Assembly: GCA_024640665.1 (NCBI GenBank)
Contig: JAHEEO010000175.1
Span: forward strand, 1 to 6,566
Length of the DNA: 6,566 nt
Direction of reading: 5' to 3'
Source of the DNA: Rhodospirillales bacterium
GTDB taxonomy: Bacteria > Pseudomonadota > Gammaproteobacteria > Steroidobacterales > Rariloculaceae
Of this stretch, positions 1 to 6,333 are shown piece after piece; within the stretch, counting starts at the first letter, position 1, and each line of letters starts with the position of its first letter. A program made the position numbers and the translations under genes. Under the pieces are notes generated by a model. The model searched no databases. It had not been told where the DNA came from and saw nothing but the letters and a program-made list of their open reading frames with translations.

Positions 1-1459
1 CAAACTGTTCATACAAATTGCTGACGCTCTGCGCATAGTATTGATCCGCATCTTCACCGATTCCGCGCAATACCGAAAACTGGCCGGCCAGCGGGTTCGT
101 GCCAACACCATCGATATGAATACCCAGCCGATCAAGTGCCCGCGGAAAGGTTGGGACCAGCGCACCGACACCAATTGATCCAGTTATCGTTGTCGCGCTT
201 GCCCAGATTTCATCTGCCGTCATTGCAACCCAGTACCCACCGGAGGCGGCAACACTGCCCATTGAAACAACCAAAGGGCGACCGGTCGCTTGAAACGCCT
301 CCAACTCGTTGAGAATTATCTCAGACGCGAAAGCACTGCCCCCAGGGCTGTCAACGCGCAACACCAACGCCTTTACGTTTTCGTCCTGTCGGGCTTGGCG
401 TACCAGTTGTGCCGTAGAATCTCCACCGACAGAACCCGGCGCTTGATTGCCATCATATATCTGTCCTGCAAGTGTCAGCACAGCGAGCTTATTGTCTTTG
501 CCGAAATTCTCTCGAGGATCTCGTACTGCGCCCAGATAATCAGTGAAACCGATGCCCACAAACTGTTCATTCCGCTCGTCTTGCGTACCAACTATTTCAG
601 CAAGATGTTGATTGACTTCGCCTCGAGTCATTAGCTCATCGACCAAGCCAAAATCCAGGGCCATCTGTGCCGCGTCGCCATTCGCCATGCGCAGCAAAGT
701 AGAGAACTCTGATGCAAGGCGATTCATCGCGGCTTCGTCCAATCCGCGAGCCGCAACAACATCTGCGGAATACTCACGCCATAAGACATCCAGATACAAA
801 GCGCTCGCCTCGCGATCTGCTGGCGACATGTCGTCTCGGGTGTAAGGCTCGGTAAACGATTTGTACTCGCCAGCGCTCCAAACGCTGTAGTCGATATACA
901 CAGACTCAAGCGCCGACTTAAAGTAGGGAATAAAGCGGCTATACCCCTCTATGACCACCGCACCCATTGGATGCAGAAATACTCGGTCAGCATGGGCGGC
1001 GAGATAGTACTGATCTCGCGTAAACGAATCGCCGGCAGCCACGACCGGCTTACCGCTGCGCTTGAACGCAGTAATCGCGTCACCCAGATCTTGTAGCTTA
1101 CTGAGTCCTGCGCCGCTGAACGCGTCAAGCCGCAAATACAGTGCGCCTATCCGACTATCGTTGGCAGCCCGATCAATTGCGTCGATTAAGTCACGCAATA
1201 ACGTTTCCTGCTGAGTACCGCCTTGCAGTTCGCTCAGCGCGCGATCCAATGCGTCGCCGGACAGCTGGTCCACAAGCTCACCCCTCGGCGTAATTACCAA
1301 AGCGGCAGACTGCGGCACGACAACAGGCTCAGGCAAGGCAATAACAATGACAATGGCCAATACGACGAGCAACACAACGAGGTGCAGGAAGCGCCTCACG
1401 CCATCCAACAACCGCCACGCCCCGCGCATTAACTGCAATATTTTGGACTGTCTCGCCAT
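1..1459 (-). CDS. sppA: Signal peptide peptidase SppA, 67K type (partial, 3' end outside window)
   Basis: Membrane-anchored serine protease that degrades signal peptides left in the inner membrane after secretion. I translated this frame by hand: 486 uninterrupted codons from ATG to the window edge. The E. coli protein is about 618 residues, so roughly 130 C-terminal residues are missing. Residues 1-24 are basic and are followed by a single hydrophobic anchor at about 25-42, leaving the protease in the periplasm. The N-terminal domain carries the motif YKSFTEPYTRDDMSPADRE, whose Lys200 matches the catalytic general-base lysine (K209 in E. coli). The C-terminal domain has VDSPGGSA (369-376) and MGSVAASGGYW, whose Ser406 matches the nucleophile (S409 in E. 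coli). Both catalytic residues are present, so the enzyme looks functional. A GGAG Shine-Dalgarno lies 9 nt before the ATG. The gene begins 25 nt after dctM with no visible terminator, so co-transcription is plausible. The family call is very secure. Confidence 0.95.
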   Translation of the reverse strand, partial: MARQSKILQLMRGAWRLLDGVRRFLHLVVLLVVLAIVIVIALPEPVVVPQSAALVITPRGELVDQLSGDALDRALSELQGGTQQETLLRDLIDAIDRAANDSRIGALYLRLDAFSGAGLSKLQDLGDAITAFKRSGKPVVAAGDSFTRDQYYLAAHADRVFLHPMGAVVIEGYSRFIPYFKSALESVYIDYSVWSAGEYKSFTEPYTRDDMSPADREASALYLDVLWREYSADVVAARGLDEAAMNRLASEFSTLLRMANGDAAQMALDFGLVDELMTRGEVNQHLAEIVGTQDERNEQFVGIGFTDYLGAVRDPRENFGKDNKLAVLTLAGQIYDGNQAPGSVGGDSTAQLVRQARQDENVKALVLRVDSPGGSAFASEIILNELEAFQATGRPLVVSMGSVAASGGYWVAMTADEIWASATTITGSIGVGALVPTFPRALDRLGIHIDGVGTNPLAGQFSVLRGIGEDADQYYAQSVSNLYEQF

Positions 1460-1468
1460 CAACAGGGA

Positions 1469-1473
1469 CTCCA
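1469..1473 (-). promoter_or_regulatory. Shine-Dalgarno site for sppA
   Basis: TGGAG on the minus strand, 9 nt upstream of the sppA ATG and inside the 25-nt gap after dctM. It supports the chosen start, which gives a short basic N-terminus before the membrane anchor. Confidence 0.6.
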
Positions 1474-1484
1474 GAAAACTAAGT

Positions 1485-2741
1485 CTATTTCACTAAAAAA
1501 AGCGACAATTCCGGCCAAAAAGTAATCACGATTACCGACAACAACAATACAACTAGGAATGGTAACGTAGCAGAATAGATTTCAGTAATGTCTTTGCCGA
1601 ACCGGTGGCTGGAAATAAATAGGTTCAAGCCCACAGGCGGCGTCAAATAACCCAACTCCATTGCCGCCAGAAAAACGATTCCCAAGTGAATGGGATCGAT
1701 ATTGAATTGCACTGCCACGGGCAGCATCAACGGCACAACCAACACAATAGCGGAAAATATGTCGAGGATTGCGCCAAGCACCAGCAAGAAGACCAGCAGT
1801 GACAACAGGAATCCAGTATCCGTTGATACATAGGTGCTCATTAATGCAAACAGTCGCTGCGGCACTTCGATATCGATCATGTAATTGGTAGATGCCAAAG
1901 ACATACCGAGAATGACGAAAATTGCGCCGACCAAAACCATCGACTCACGCACGATGCGGACCAAATCTCGCAACGCTACTTCACGTAAGATGACCAACTC
2001 GACTAGCAGAACATAAAATGCGGTTACGGCTGCTGCCTCCGAGACAGCAAAGTAGCCGCTGTAGATTCCACCAAGCACAACAACAGGCAACGGCAGTTCC
2101 CACTTCGCGGCCCAAATCGCTGACAGAATTTCTTTGCCGGAGATTTCACTGTTGGGTATTCGAACATGGCGATTCTTCAAGAAGCTGTATATGCACAGGC
2201 ACAACACCATTAATGTGCCCGGCAGAATGCCAGCCAAAAACAATTGGTCGATGGGTTGCTCTGCGACAACCCCATAAAGAATAAGCGGCAGCGACGGCGC
2301 AAACAGCAGACCAAGACTGCCTGCAGCAGTTATCAGACCGAGATTAAACCGCTCGGCGTAACCCGCCTGCGCCAATGCTGGCACGAACAGCGCCCCTAAG
2401 GCGATGATCGTGACACCGGAGGCGCCTGTGAATGCGGTGAACAGCGCGCAGACCACAATCGCCAGCATCGCCAGACCGCCTGACAGCCAGCCGAGCAAGG
2501 CCTGCGAAAGCCTGACCAGTCTTTTGGCGGAGCCGCCCTCGCCCAATACGAACCCGGCAAAAGTAAACAATGGTATTGCCAGCAGTATCGGCATCTCGGC
2601 AAGCCCAAAAAACTCGATTGCAATGACAGAAAGATCGATGTCGGATCTTGCAAAGCCGCTCATTGCACTGAATGCAATTACGCTGAACAGCGGGGCGCCA
2701 AGCAGAGCCATAACGAGCAACAACAAACCAATAACAAGCAT
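1485..2741 (-). CDS. dctM: TRAP transporter large permease, DctM subunit
   Basis: The ion-coupled transport channel of the TRAP transporter, in the inner membrane. It moves the ligand delivered by the binding protein, normally driven by a sodium gradient. The protein is 418 residues, close to the usual 420-440, and almost entirely hydrophobic with about a dozen membrane segments. Family signatures in order are FTAFTGASGVT, LLFAPSLPLILYGVVAE, GGIYSGYFAVSEAAAVTAFY and, near the C-terminus, LGAILDIFSAIVLVVPLMLP followed by MELGYLTPPVGLNLF. I chose the ATG at 2741, one base after the dctQ stop. The frame extends to an ATG at 2795, but those 18 extra residues are polar, overlap dctQ and are not typical; from 2741 the protein starts directly with the hydrophobic MLVIGLLLLVMALLGAP expected of DctM. 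Translation is probably coupled to dctQ. Family is certain; the substrate is unknown. Confidence 0.95.
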   Translation of the reverse strand: MLVIGLLLLVMALLGAPLFSVIAFSAMSGFARSDIDLSVIAIEFFGLAEMPILLAIPLFTFAGFVLGEGGSAKRLVRLSQALLGWLSGGLAMLAIVVCALFTAFTGASGVTIIALGALFVPALAQAGYAERFNLGLITAAGSLGLLFAPSLPLILYGVVAEQPIDQLFLAGILPGTLMVLCLCIYSFLKNRHVRIPNSEISGKEILSAIWAAKWELPLPVVVLGGIYSGYFAVSEAAAVTAFYVLLVELVILREVALRDLVRIVRESMVLVGAIFVILGMSLASTNYMIDIEVPQRLFALMSTYVSTDTGFLLSLLVFLLVLGAILDIFSAIVLVVPLMLPVAVQFNIDPIHLGIVFLAAMELGYLTPPVGLNLFISSHRFGKDITEIYSATLPFLVVLLLSVIVITFWPELSLFLVK

Positions 2742-2742
2742 C

Positions 2743-3228
2743 CTAGTCGTCGTCCCAGAAACTCGATGCGGCAATGACCAAGTATCGATACGCAATGAGC
2801 CCGAAACCGATCGGCAAGATCAACTGAAGAATCCAGGCCGGCCAGTCGTTAACCAGCAAATCACCAAAGTCGCGCGAATCTTTGACGAAGCGGAACGCTT
2901 GCCAGGCAAAATAGCCCGCTACCGCGCTGGTAAAAAGACTGACGACACTCGCCGCGATTTTTCGCAGCAAGCCGGGCAGAGCCCGCGAGATGAGCTCGAT
3001 TGCAATATGTTTGTGATCGCGGCTCGCGGCGATGGCGCCCACCACGGCCAGCCACAGCACTAGAACACGGATCAGGCCATCAGCCCAGGGGAGTCCGGAA
3101 GAAAACCCGTTGCGCAGCAATATCTGCAAACCGGAGAGCATCAAAATGGAGGCAAAGAAAGTGCACAGCAGAATATTCTCGAGCCACCGGCCCAAGGTTT
3201 CGGCTCGGCGTAGCCAGAGATGACTCAT
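2743..3228 (-). CDS. dctQ: TRAP transporter small permease, DctQ subunit
   Basis: Small inner-membrane subunit that pairs with DctM to form the transport unit. It is 161 residues, a normal size, with four predicted membrane segments at about 18-38, 51-69, 92-113 and 131-153. The region between the first two holds the typical DctQ pattern: LPWADGLIRVLVLWLAVVGA followed by ASRDHKHIAIELISR, where the helix ends at a short basic, His-containing loop before an amphipathic stretch. The C-terminus is acidic (FWDDD). It starts 17 nt after dctP with a GAGG Shine-Dalgarno 5 nt before the ATG, and its stop is 1 nt from the dctM start. DctQ proteins are poorly conserved, so the call rests on topology, this motif and the position between dctP and dctM. 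Confidence 0.93.
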   Translation of the reverse strand: MSHLWLRRAETLGRWLENILLCTFFASILMLSGLQILLRNGFSSGLPWADGLIRVLVLWLAVVGAIAASRDHKHIAIELISRALPGLLRKIAASVVSLFTSAVAGYFAWQAFRFVKDSRDFGDLLVNDWPAWILQLILPIGFGLIAYRYLVIAASSFWDDD

Positions 3229-3233
3229 TCAGG

Positions 3234-3238
3234 CCTCA
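3234..3238 (-). promoter_or_regulatory. Shine-Dalgarno site for dctQ
   Basis: TGAGG on the minus strand in the 17-nt dctP/dctQ gap; the GAGG core is 5 nt from the ATG. It shows that dctQ has its own initiation site inside the operon. Confidence 0.6.
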
Positions 3239-3245
3239 AAAATAC

Positions 3246-4280
3246 TCAGGGATTCAGACTAGCCTGACTAACGCCAGTACGGTACTGAGCTAAGGACGTC
3301 AACACCCGAGTCAGCATGGCGGAATCGACATCTTCACGGCCACTGAGGCGCGGGTATATGGCCTCAACGAGGGCACGCCACTCTTCGACATTATTCGCAT
3401 CTACCGGAACTGCTTTTATGCCGGTATCGAACATAGCCTGCAGCGCTTTTTCGTTATCGTTGCGTGCCGCCGCGTTCAAACTGGTAACCACTTCGGTCAT
3501 CACATTGCGGACGATTTCTTGATCGCCTGTACTGACCTTGGAAAAGGAACGCGCATCGATGGCAAAAATGCCCATTGAGTAAGCAATCGGCAAATCAGTC
3601 ACAAAACGCACTTTAGTGTGCCACTGCAAGACCAATGCAACGACAGGCGATGACGCAACAACATCGAGCAGCCCGGTTTGCAGTGCGGTCATGACATCCG
3701 TTACCGGCAACGCCACCGGCGATATGCCCACGGCCTGCATTGCCATCTGGGAGATCTGATCCCCATCGGGAATCCACACCTTACGACGCCTTAGATCTTC
3801 GACTGATTGCGCCGGCTCGTTGCTCATCAACTGAGCAAAACCGCCTTCGATAAAACCAAAACTCACGAAACCGGCCTCCTCGAGGCCGCGCATTAATTCG
3901 GCGTCCAGCGCCGTCCGAATATGGTCGACTTCATCCAATGATCGGAACAACAAAGGAATGCCGTAAAGATTGAGTGCCGGGTAACGGGCCGACAGGCCTC
4001 CAGCGGTAAAAGCCCCGCCATGCAATTGCCCGATTCGAATGCGGCGCAAGATCTGCGCATCGTCACCCATGACGCCGCCGGGATAAAACTTGATCACGAC
4101 GCGTTCACCTGTGGCCTGGCTGATACGCTGTGCGCCAGCACGCATGGCACGCATCCAGCCGGATCCGTCCGGCGCTACCGACGCGATCTTGAGTTCAACA
4201 TTTTGCGCACTCGCTGACATGGCGCATGCAAACAGCGCAATCAGCAGGCTCGTCGAGCGCATGTACCTGCGGATCGTCAT
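3246..4280 (-). CDS. dctP: TRAP transporter substrate-binding protein, DctP family (TatP type)
   Basis: Extracytoplasmic solute receptor that captures the ligand in the periplasm and hands it to DctQM. It is 344 residues, the usual DctP size. An N-terminal signal peptide (basic MTIRRYMR, hydrophobic 9-21) has a likely type I cleavage after ASA at 25. A Cys at 19 preceded by L-F-A also loosely fits a lipobox, so lipoprotein anchoring is a second possibility. The mature protein opens with the family motif LKIASVAPDGSGW (30-42), and later has the helix-rich core GISPVALPVTDVMTALQTG (185-203). In the segment DLRRRKVWIPDGDQ, Trp169 sits where most DctP proteins have the carboxylate-binding Arg (KIRVP). 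The start codon overlaps the stop of the TAtT gene by 1 nt (TGATG), implying translational coupling; an internal ATG at 4262 is an alternative start. Family is certain; the ligand is unknown and unlikely to be a simple dicarboxylate. Confidence 0.95.
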   Translation of the reverse strand: MTIRRYMRSTSLLIALFACAMSASAQNVELKIASVAPDGSGWMRAMRAGAQRISQATGERVVIKFYPGGVMGDDAQILRRIRIGQLHGGAFTAGGLSARYPALNLYGIPLLFRSLDEVDHIRTALDAELMRGLEEAGFVSFGFIEGGFAQLMSNEPAQSVEDLRRRKVWIPDGDQISQMAMQAVGISPVALPVTDVMTALQTGLLDVVASSPVVALVLQWHTKVRFVTDLPIAYSMGIFAIDARSFSKVSTGDQEIVRNVMTEVVTSLNAAARNDNEKALQAMFDTGIKAVPVDANNVEEWRALVEAIYPRLSGREDVDSAMLTRVLTSLAQYRTGVSQASLNP

Positions 4281-5140
4281 CAGAAGTACTGTCCAGACGA
4301 AGCTAGAAGTTCCTGCGCATCCTGTTTTGCCAACGAATTAAACAACGTAAATCCTTGTGAAACTGTTGGTGCCGCTAACACCTCGCGTAAGAGCCGATCA
4401 TGCAAATCCTGTTCAAACATCATGCGCGCATAGCGCCGCGCATATTCCACTTTGATCGACAAATCTCGACCACCCGACAACTCGATTGCTCGCTCGAAGT
4501 GCGCTTTTGCCACTTCGGGCTGACCACCCAATGCAGGCGGCCTCAACGAGTTCAAGATGCCCAGATAGGTATGCAGTGCGCCTTGCTCGTGGGTTTCGTC
4601 CATTACCAATACACGTTCCAGCGATGCCTCAACCCATGGCAACTCGGCCACTGCGGACCAATCTTCGCTTGTTGCGTCCAGATAACTCAGCCATCCGACC
4701 GCATATGCATACAGATAATCTATGTTCTTATTGTTAAATTCGGAGAGCTGGCTCACAAAAGCGTCGTAAGGCAAATCAGCCCAAGCACAAGCGGAACGGT
4801 CTGCGGCGCAAACTGCTCTGGCCCCGTAATCGCGCCCCTTGCGAGTCAGCTCGGCTGCATGCTCAGCGTCTTCGGCGAATCTAGAGCCGTACAAAGCAAA
4901 CAGCTGTGCGCCCGCCGCCAGGAGATCCGGATTTTCAGGGCTCTGGCTGATCAGACCATCAACCAATAACAAATATGCGGGTACGCCGCTCCCGACGAGC
5001 CGCGGATCGCTTTGATTGAGGATGGAAGCTGACAACGTATCAGCGGCAATGGAGCCGATAATGCTTGCGCAACCACTGAGCAGTGGCCCCGCAGTCACGA
5101 TTAAAGCGAAGCGCAGAGTTCGACAGGCTGATCGTCTCAC
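4280..5140 (-). CDS. TAtT-family lipoprotein (TRAP transporter-associated TPR component)
   Basis: Recognised as the T component of TPR-protein-associated TRAP transporters, the family of Treponema pallidum Tp0956 (TatT), which forms a helical TPR-like scaffold with a pore and binds its partner TatP. The product is 286 residues. A short signal peptide ends in the lipobox LLSG-C with Cys24; Ala at +2 suggests sorting to the outer membrane. Family features are NQSDPRLVGSGVPAYLLLVD (42-61) near the mature N-terminus and the C-terminal repeat region GALHTYLGILNSLRPPALGG (187-206), AKAHFERAIELSGG (211-224) and VEYARRYARMMFEQ (231-244). I chose the GTG at 5140: it follows a GGAGG Shine-Dalgarno by 9 nt, lies outside rplS and gives a standard lipoprotein signal. 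The longer frame to an ATG at 5251 would overlap rplS by 80 bases. The gene ends in a 1-nt overlap with dctP, which fits a dedicated partnership. Cys111 and Cys118 could form a disulfide. Confidence 0.9.
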   Translation of the reverse strand: MRRSACRTLRFALIVTAGPLLSGCASIIGSIAADTLSASILNQSDPRLVGSGVPAYLLLVDGLISQSPENPDLLAAGAQLFALYGSRFAEDAEHAAELTRKGRDYGARAVCAADRSACAWADLPYDAFVSQLSEFNNKNIDYLYAYAVGWLSYLDATSEDWSAVAELPWVEASLERVLVMDETHEQGALHTYLGILNSLRPPALGGQPEVAKAHFERAIELSGGRDLSIKVEYARRYARMMFEQDLHDRLLREVLAAPTVSQGFTLFNSLAKQDAQELLASSGQYF

Positions 5141-5149
5141 GATGCCGAA

Positions 5150-5154
5150 CCTCC
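5150..5154 (-). promoter_or_regulatory. Shine-Dalgarno site that fixes the GTG start of the TAtT gene
   Basis: GGAGG on the minus strand, 9 nt before the GTG at 5140. It is the strongest Shine-Dalgarno match in the window and is the main reason for preferring this GTG over the upstream ATG inside rplS. Confidence 0.7.
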
Positions 5155-5171
5155 AACCCAAACGAAGGTTG
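5154..5171 (-). other. Small inverted repeat beside the TAtT ribosome binding site
   Basis: On the minus strand CAACC and GGTTG form a perfect 5-bp stem around an 8-nt loop. It begins one base after the rplS stop codon, and its last base is the first G of the GGAGG Shine-Dalgarno. There is no T-run after it, so it is not a rho-independent terminator. The stem is short and may be chance; if real it could weakly mask the ribosome binding site or mark an RNA processing point between rplS and the transporter genes. Confidence 0.25.
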
Positions 5172-5516
5172 TTAAACCTTCTCTTTAATGCGGGCCGACT
5201 TGCCGCTGCGATCACGCAGATAATAAAGCTTGGCACGCCGAACATCGCCACGACGTTTCACTTTAATTTCCGCAACGGCAGGGCTATGCGTTTGAAATAC
5301 GCGCTCGACGCCTTCGCCGTGAGAGATTTTGCGAACCGTAAAAGCCGAATGCAGACCGCGATTGCGTTTCGCGATGACAACCCCTTCATATGCTTGCAGC
5401 CGCTCGCGTTCGCCTTCTTTGACGCGGACTTGAACGACCACCGTATCGCCTGGCGAGAACGCAGGAATATCTGACTTGAGTTGTTCCCGTTCGAGTTCTT
5501 CTATTATGTTTGCCAT
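5172..5516 (-). CDS. rplS: 50S ribosomal protein L19
   Basis: Structural protein of the large ribosomal subunit, located at the 30S-50S interface. The product is 114 residues against 115 in E. coli and matches the family along its full length: the N-terminal MANIIEELEREQLKSDIPAF, the PGDTVVVQVRVKEG barrel strand, LQAYEGVVIAKRNRGLHSAF, then VERVFQTHSP and the basic C-terminal VKRRGDVRRAKLYYLRDRSG. The ATG has an AGAGGA Shine-Dalgarno 7 nt upstream. It lies 74 nt downstream of trmD, as in the standard rpsP-rimM-trmD-rplS operon. The next gene, for the TAtT lipoprotein, begins only 31 nt after the stop and no terminator is visible there. Confidence 0.98.
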   Translation of the reverse strand: MANIIEELEREQLKSDIPAFSPGDTVVVQVRVKEGERERLQAYEGVVIAKRNRGLHSAFTVRKISHGEGVERVFQTHSPAVAEIKVKRRGDVRRAKLYYLRDRSGKSARIKEKV

Positions 5517-5523
5517 TGCCTAT

Positions 5524-5529
5524 TCCTCT
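5524..5529 (-). promoter_or_regulatory. Shine-Dalgarno site for rplS
   Basis: AGAGGA on the minus strand with a 7-nt spacer to the ATG, a strong site as expected for a highly translated ribosomal protein gene. Confidence 0.7.
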
Positions 5530-5531
5530 GG

Positions 5532-5546
5532 GCCGCCTGTCGCGGC
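5532..5546 (-). other. Hairpin in the trmD-rplS spacer
   Basis: On the minus strand GCCGC-GACAG-GCGGC forms a perfect 5-bp GC stem with a 5-nt loop, just upstream of the rplS Shine-Dalgarno. No T-run follows, so it is not a standard terminator. The 74-nt spacer is the longest in the window. The hairpin might affect rplS translation or mRNA stability, since L19 is made in large excess over TrmD from the same transcript in E. coli; this role is inference. Confidence 0.4.
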
Positions 5547-5590
5547 AGTATTTTGCTAATTTTACGACAATCGTCGGCCGAATCGTGTGA

Positions 5591-6328
5591 TTAATCGGCT
5601 TCTGTTCGAAATTCCTTGAGTAATTCGGTTTCCTCAGCGGTCAATTTCCGGTTTTCCAGCAATTCCGGGCGGCGCTGCCAGGTTCGCCCCAGCGCTTGTT
5701 TCAAGCGCCATCTGCGCACGCGCTCATGGTCACCCGCCAGCAATACCTCGGGCACTTGAGCTCCGTCTACGACCTCCGGCCGCGTGTATTGCGGATAACC
5801 GAGCAATCCCGACATGAAGGAATCGTCTTTCGGCGAATCCTCGTGGCCCAGCGTACCGGGCAAAAGTCGCACAACAGCATCGATCACAACCGCTGCCGCC
5901 AGTTCCCCGCCGGTCAGCACATAGTCGCCAACCGACATTTCCAAATCCACATGCGCGAGGATCCGCTCATCGAAACCCTCGTATCGCGCCGCCACCAAAA
6001 CCATGGCCGGGCCTGCTGCAAGCTCCACGGCACGGGCCTGTGTAAACGGCTCACCCTGGGCGCTCAAGCCGATGTAACGGCACTGCGCCGGCATGACTTG
6101 ACGCAGGCTGTTCAGCGCTGCGACAACTGGCTCATAGCGCATGACCATGCCCGGGCCGCCCCCGTAAGGTCGATCATCGACGCTCCGGTGCCGGTCCGTT
6201 GCGAAGTCCCGCGGCGATGCGCTGCGGAGGCGACACAACCCTTGTTCGCGTGCCCGTCCAATGACGCCGCAATCCAATACTGGCTCGACCAGCTGCGGAA
6301 ACAACGCTACCAAACCCACTTCGTACAC
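5591..6328 (-). CDS. trmD: tRNA (guanine-N1-)-methyltransferase TrmD
   Basis: Cytoplasmic SpoU-TrmD (SPOUT) methyltransferase that uses S-adenosylmethionine to make m1G37 next to the anticodon, preventing +1 frameshifts. The protein has 245 residues from the GTG at 6328. Conserved blocks are SPRDFATDRHRSVDDRPYGG (38-57), YIGLSAQGEPFTQ (85-97), RYEGFDERI (115-123) and SVGDYVLTGGELAAAVVIDA (132-151), the last three building the trefoil-knot SAM site. Arg154 and Asp169, catalytic residues in the E. coli enzyme, are present and carry the same numbers when counting starts at this GTG, which supports the start. A GGGAG Shine-Dalgarno lies 8 nt before it, overlapping the end of rimM. The frame continues to a TTG at 6358, but that would overlap rimM and add 10 atypical residues. 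Confidence 0.97.
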   Translation of the reverse strand: MYEVGLVALFPQLVEPVLDCGVIGRAREQGLCRLRSASPRDFATDRHRSVDDRPYGGGPGMVMRYEPVVAALNSLRQVMPAQCRYIGLSAQGEPFTQARAVELAAGPAMVLVAARYEGFDERILAHVDLEMSVGDYVLTGGELAAAVVIDAVVRLLPGTLGHEDSPKDDSFMSGLLGYPQYTRPEVVDGAQVPEVLLAGDHERVRRWRLKQALGRTWQRRPELLENRKLTAEETELLKEFRTEAD

Positions 6329-6333
6329 GGCGA

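Noticed and set aside
290..634. 114-codon open frame on the plus strand near the left edge
   Set aside because: Antisense to sppA, which reads through without a stop and carries the SPGGSA and AASGGYW motifs in this region.
1..1459. Possible frameshift or decay of sppA, since no complete reading frame closes in this region
   Set aside because: Hand translation gives 486 codons without a stop; the frame simply runs off the left edge of the window.
1460..1500. T-rich stretch at the end of dctM as a possible terminator
   Set aside because: The T-run is within the last dctM codons and no GC-rich hairpin precedes it.
2742..2795. 18-codon N-terminal extension of dctM
   Set aside because: It would overlap the 3' end of dctQ, is polar and atypical, while the ATG at 2741 gives the usual hydrophobic DctM start.
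2404..3063. 219-codon open frame on the plus strand
   Set aside because: It lies antisense across dctM and dctQ, has low-complexity composition without recognisable motifs, and the minus-strand genes here are unmistakable.
4400..4969. 189-codon open frame on the plus strand
   Set aside because: Antisense to the TAtT gene; the translation is rich in Cys, His and Gln and resembles no protein family.
5141..5251. 37-codon N-terminal extension of the TAtT lipoprotein
   Set aside because: It overlaps the end of rplS and would put a long stretch ahead of the lipoprotein signal; the GTG at 5140 has a strong Shine-Dalgarno.
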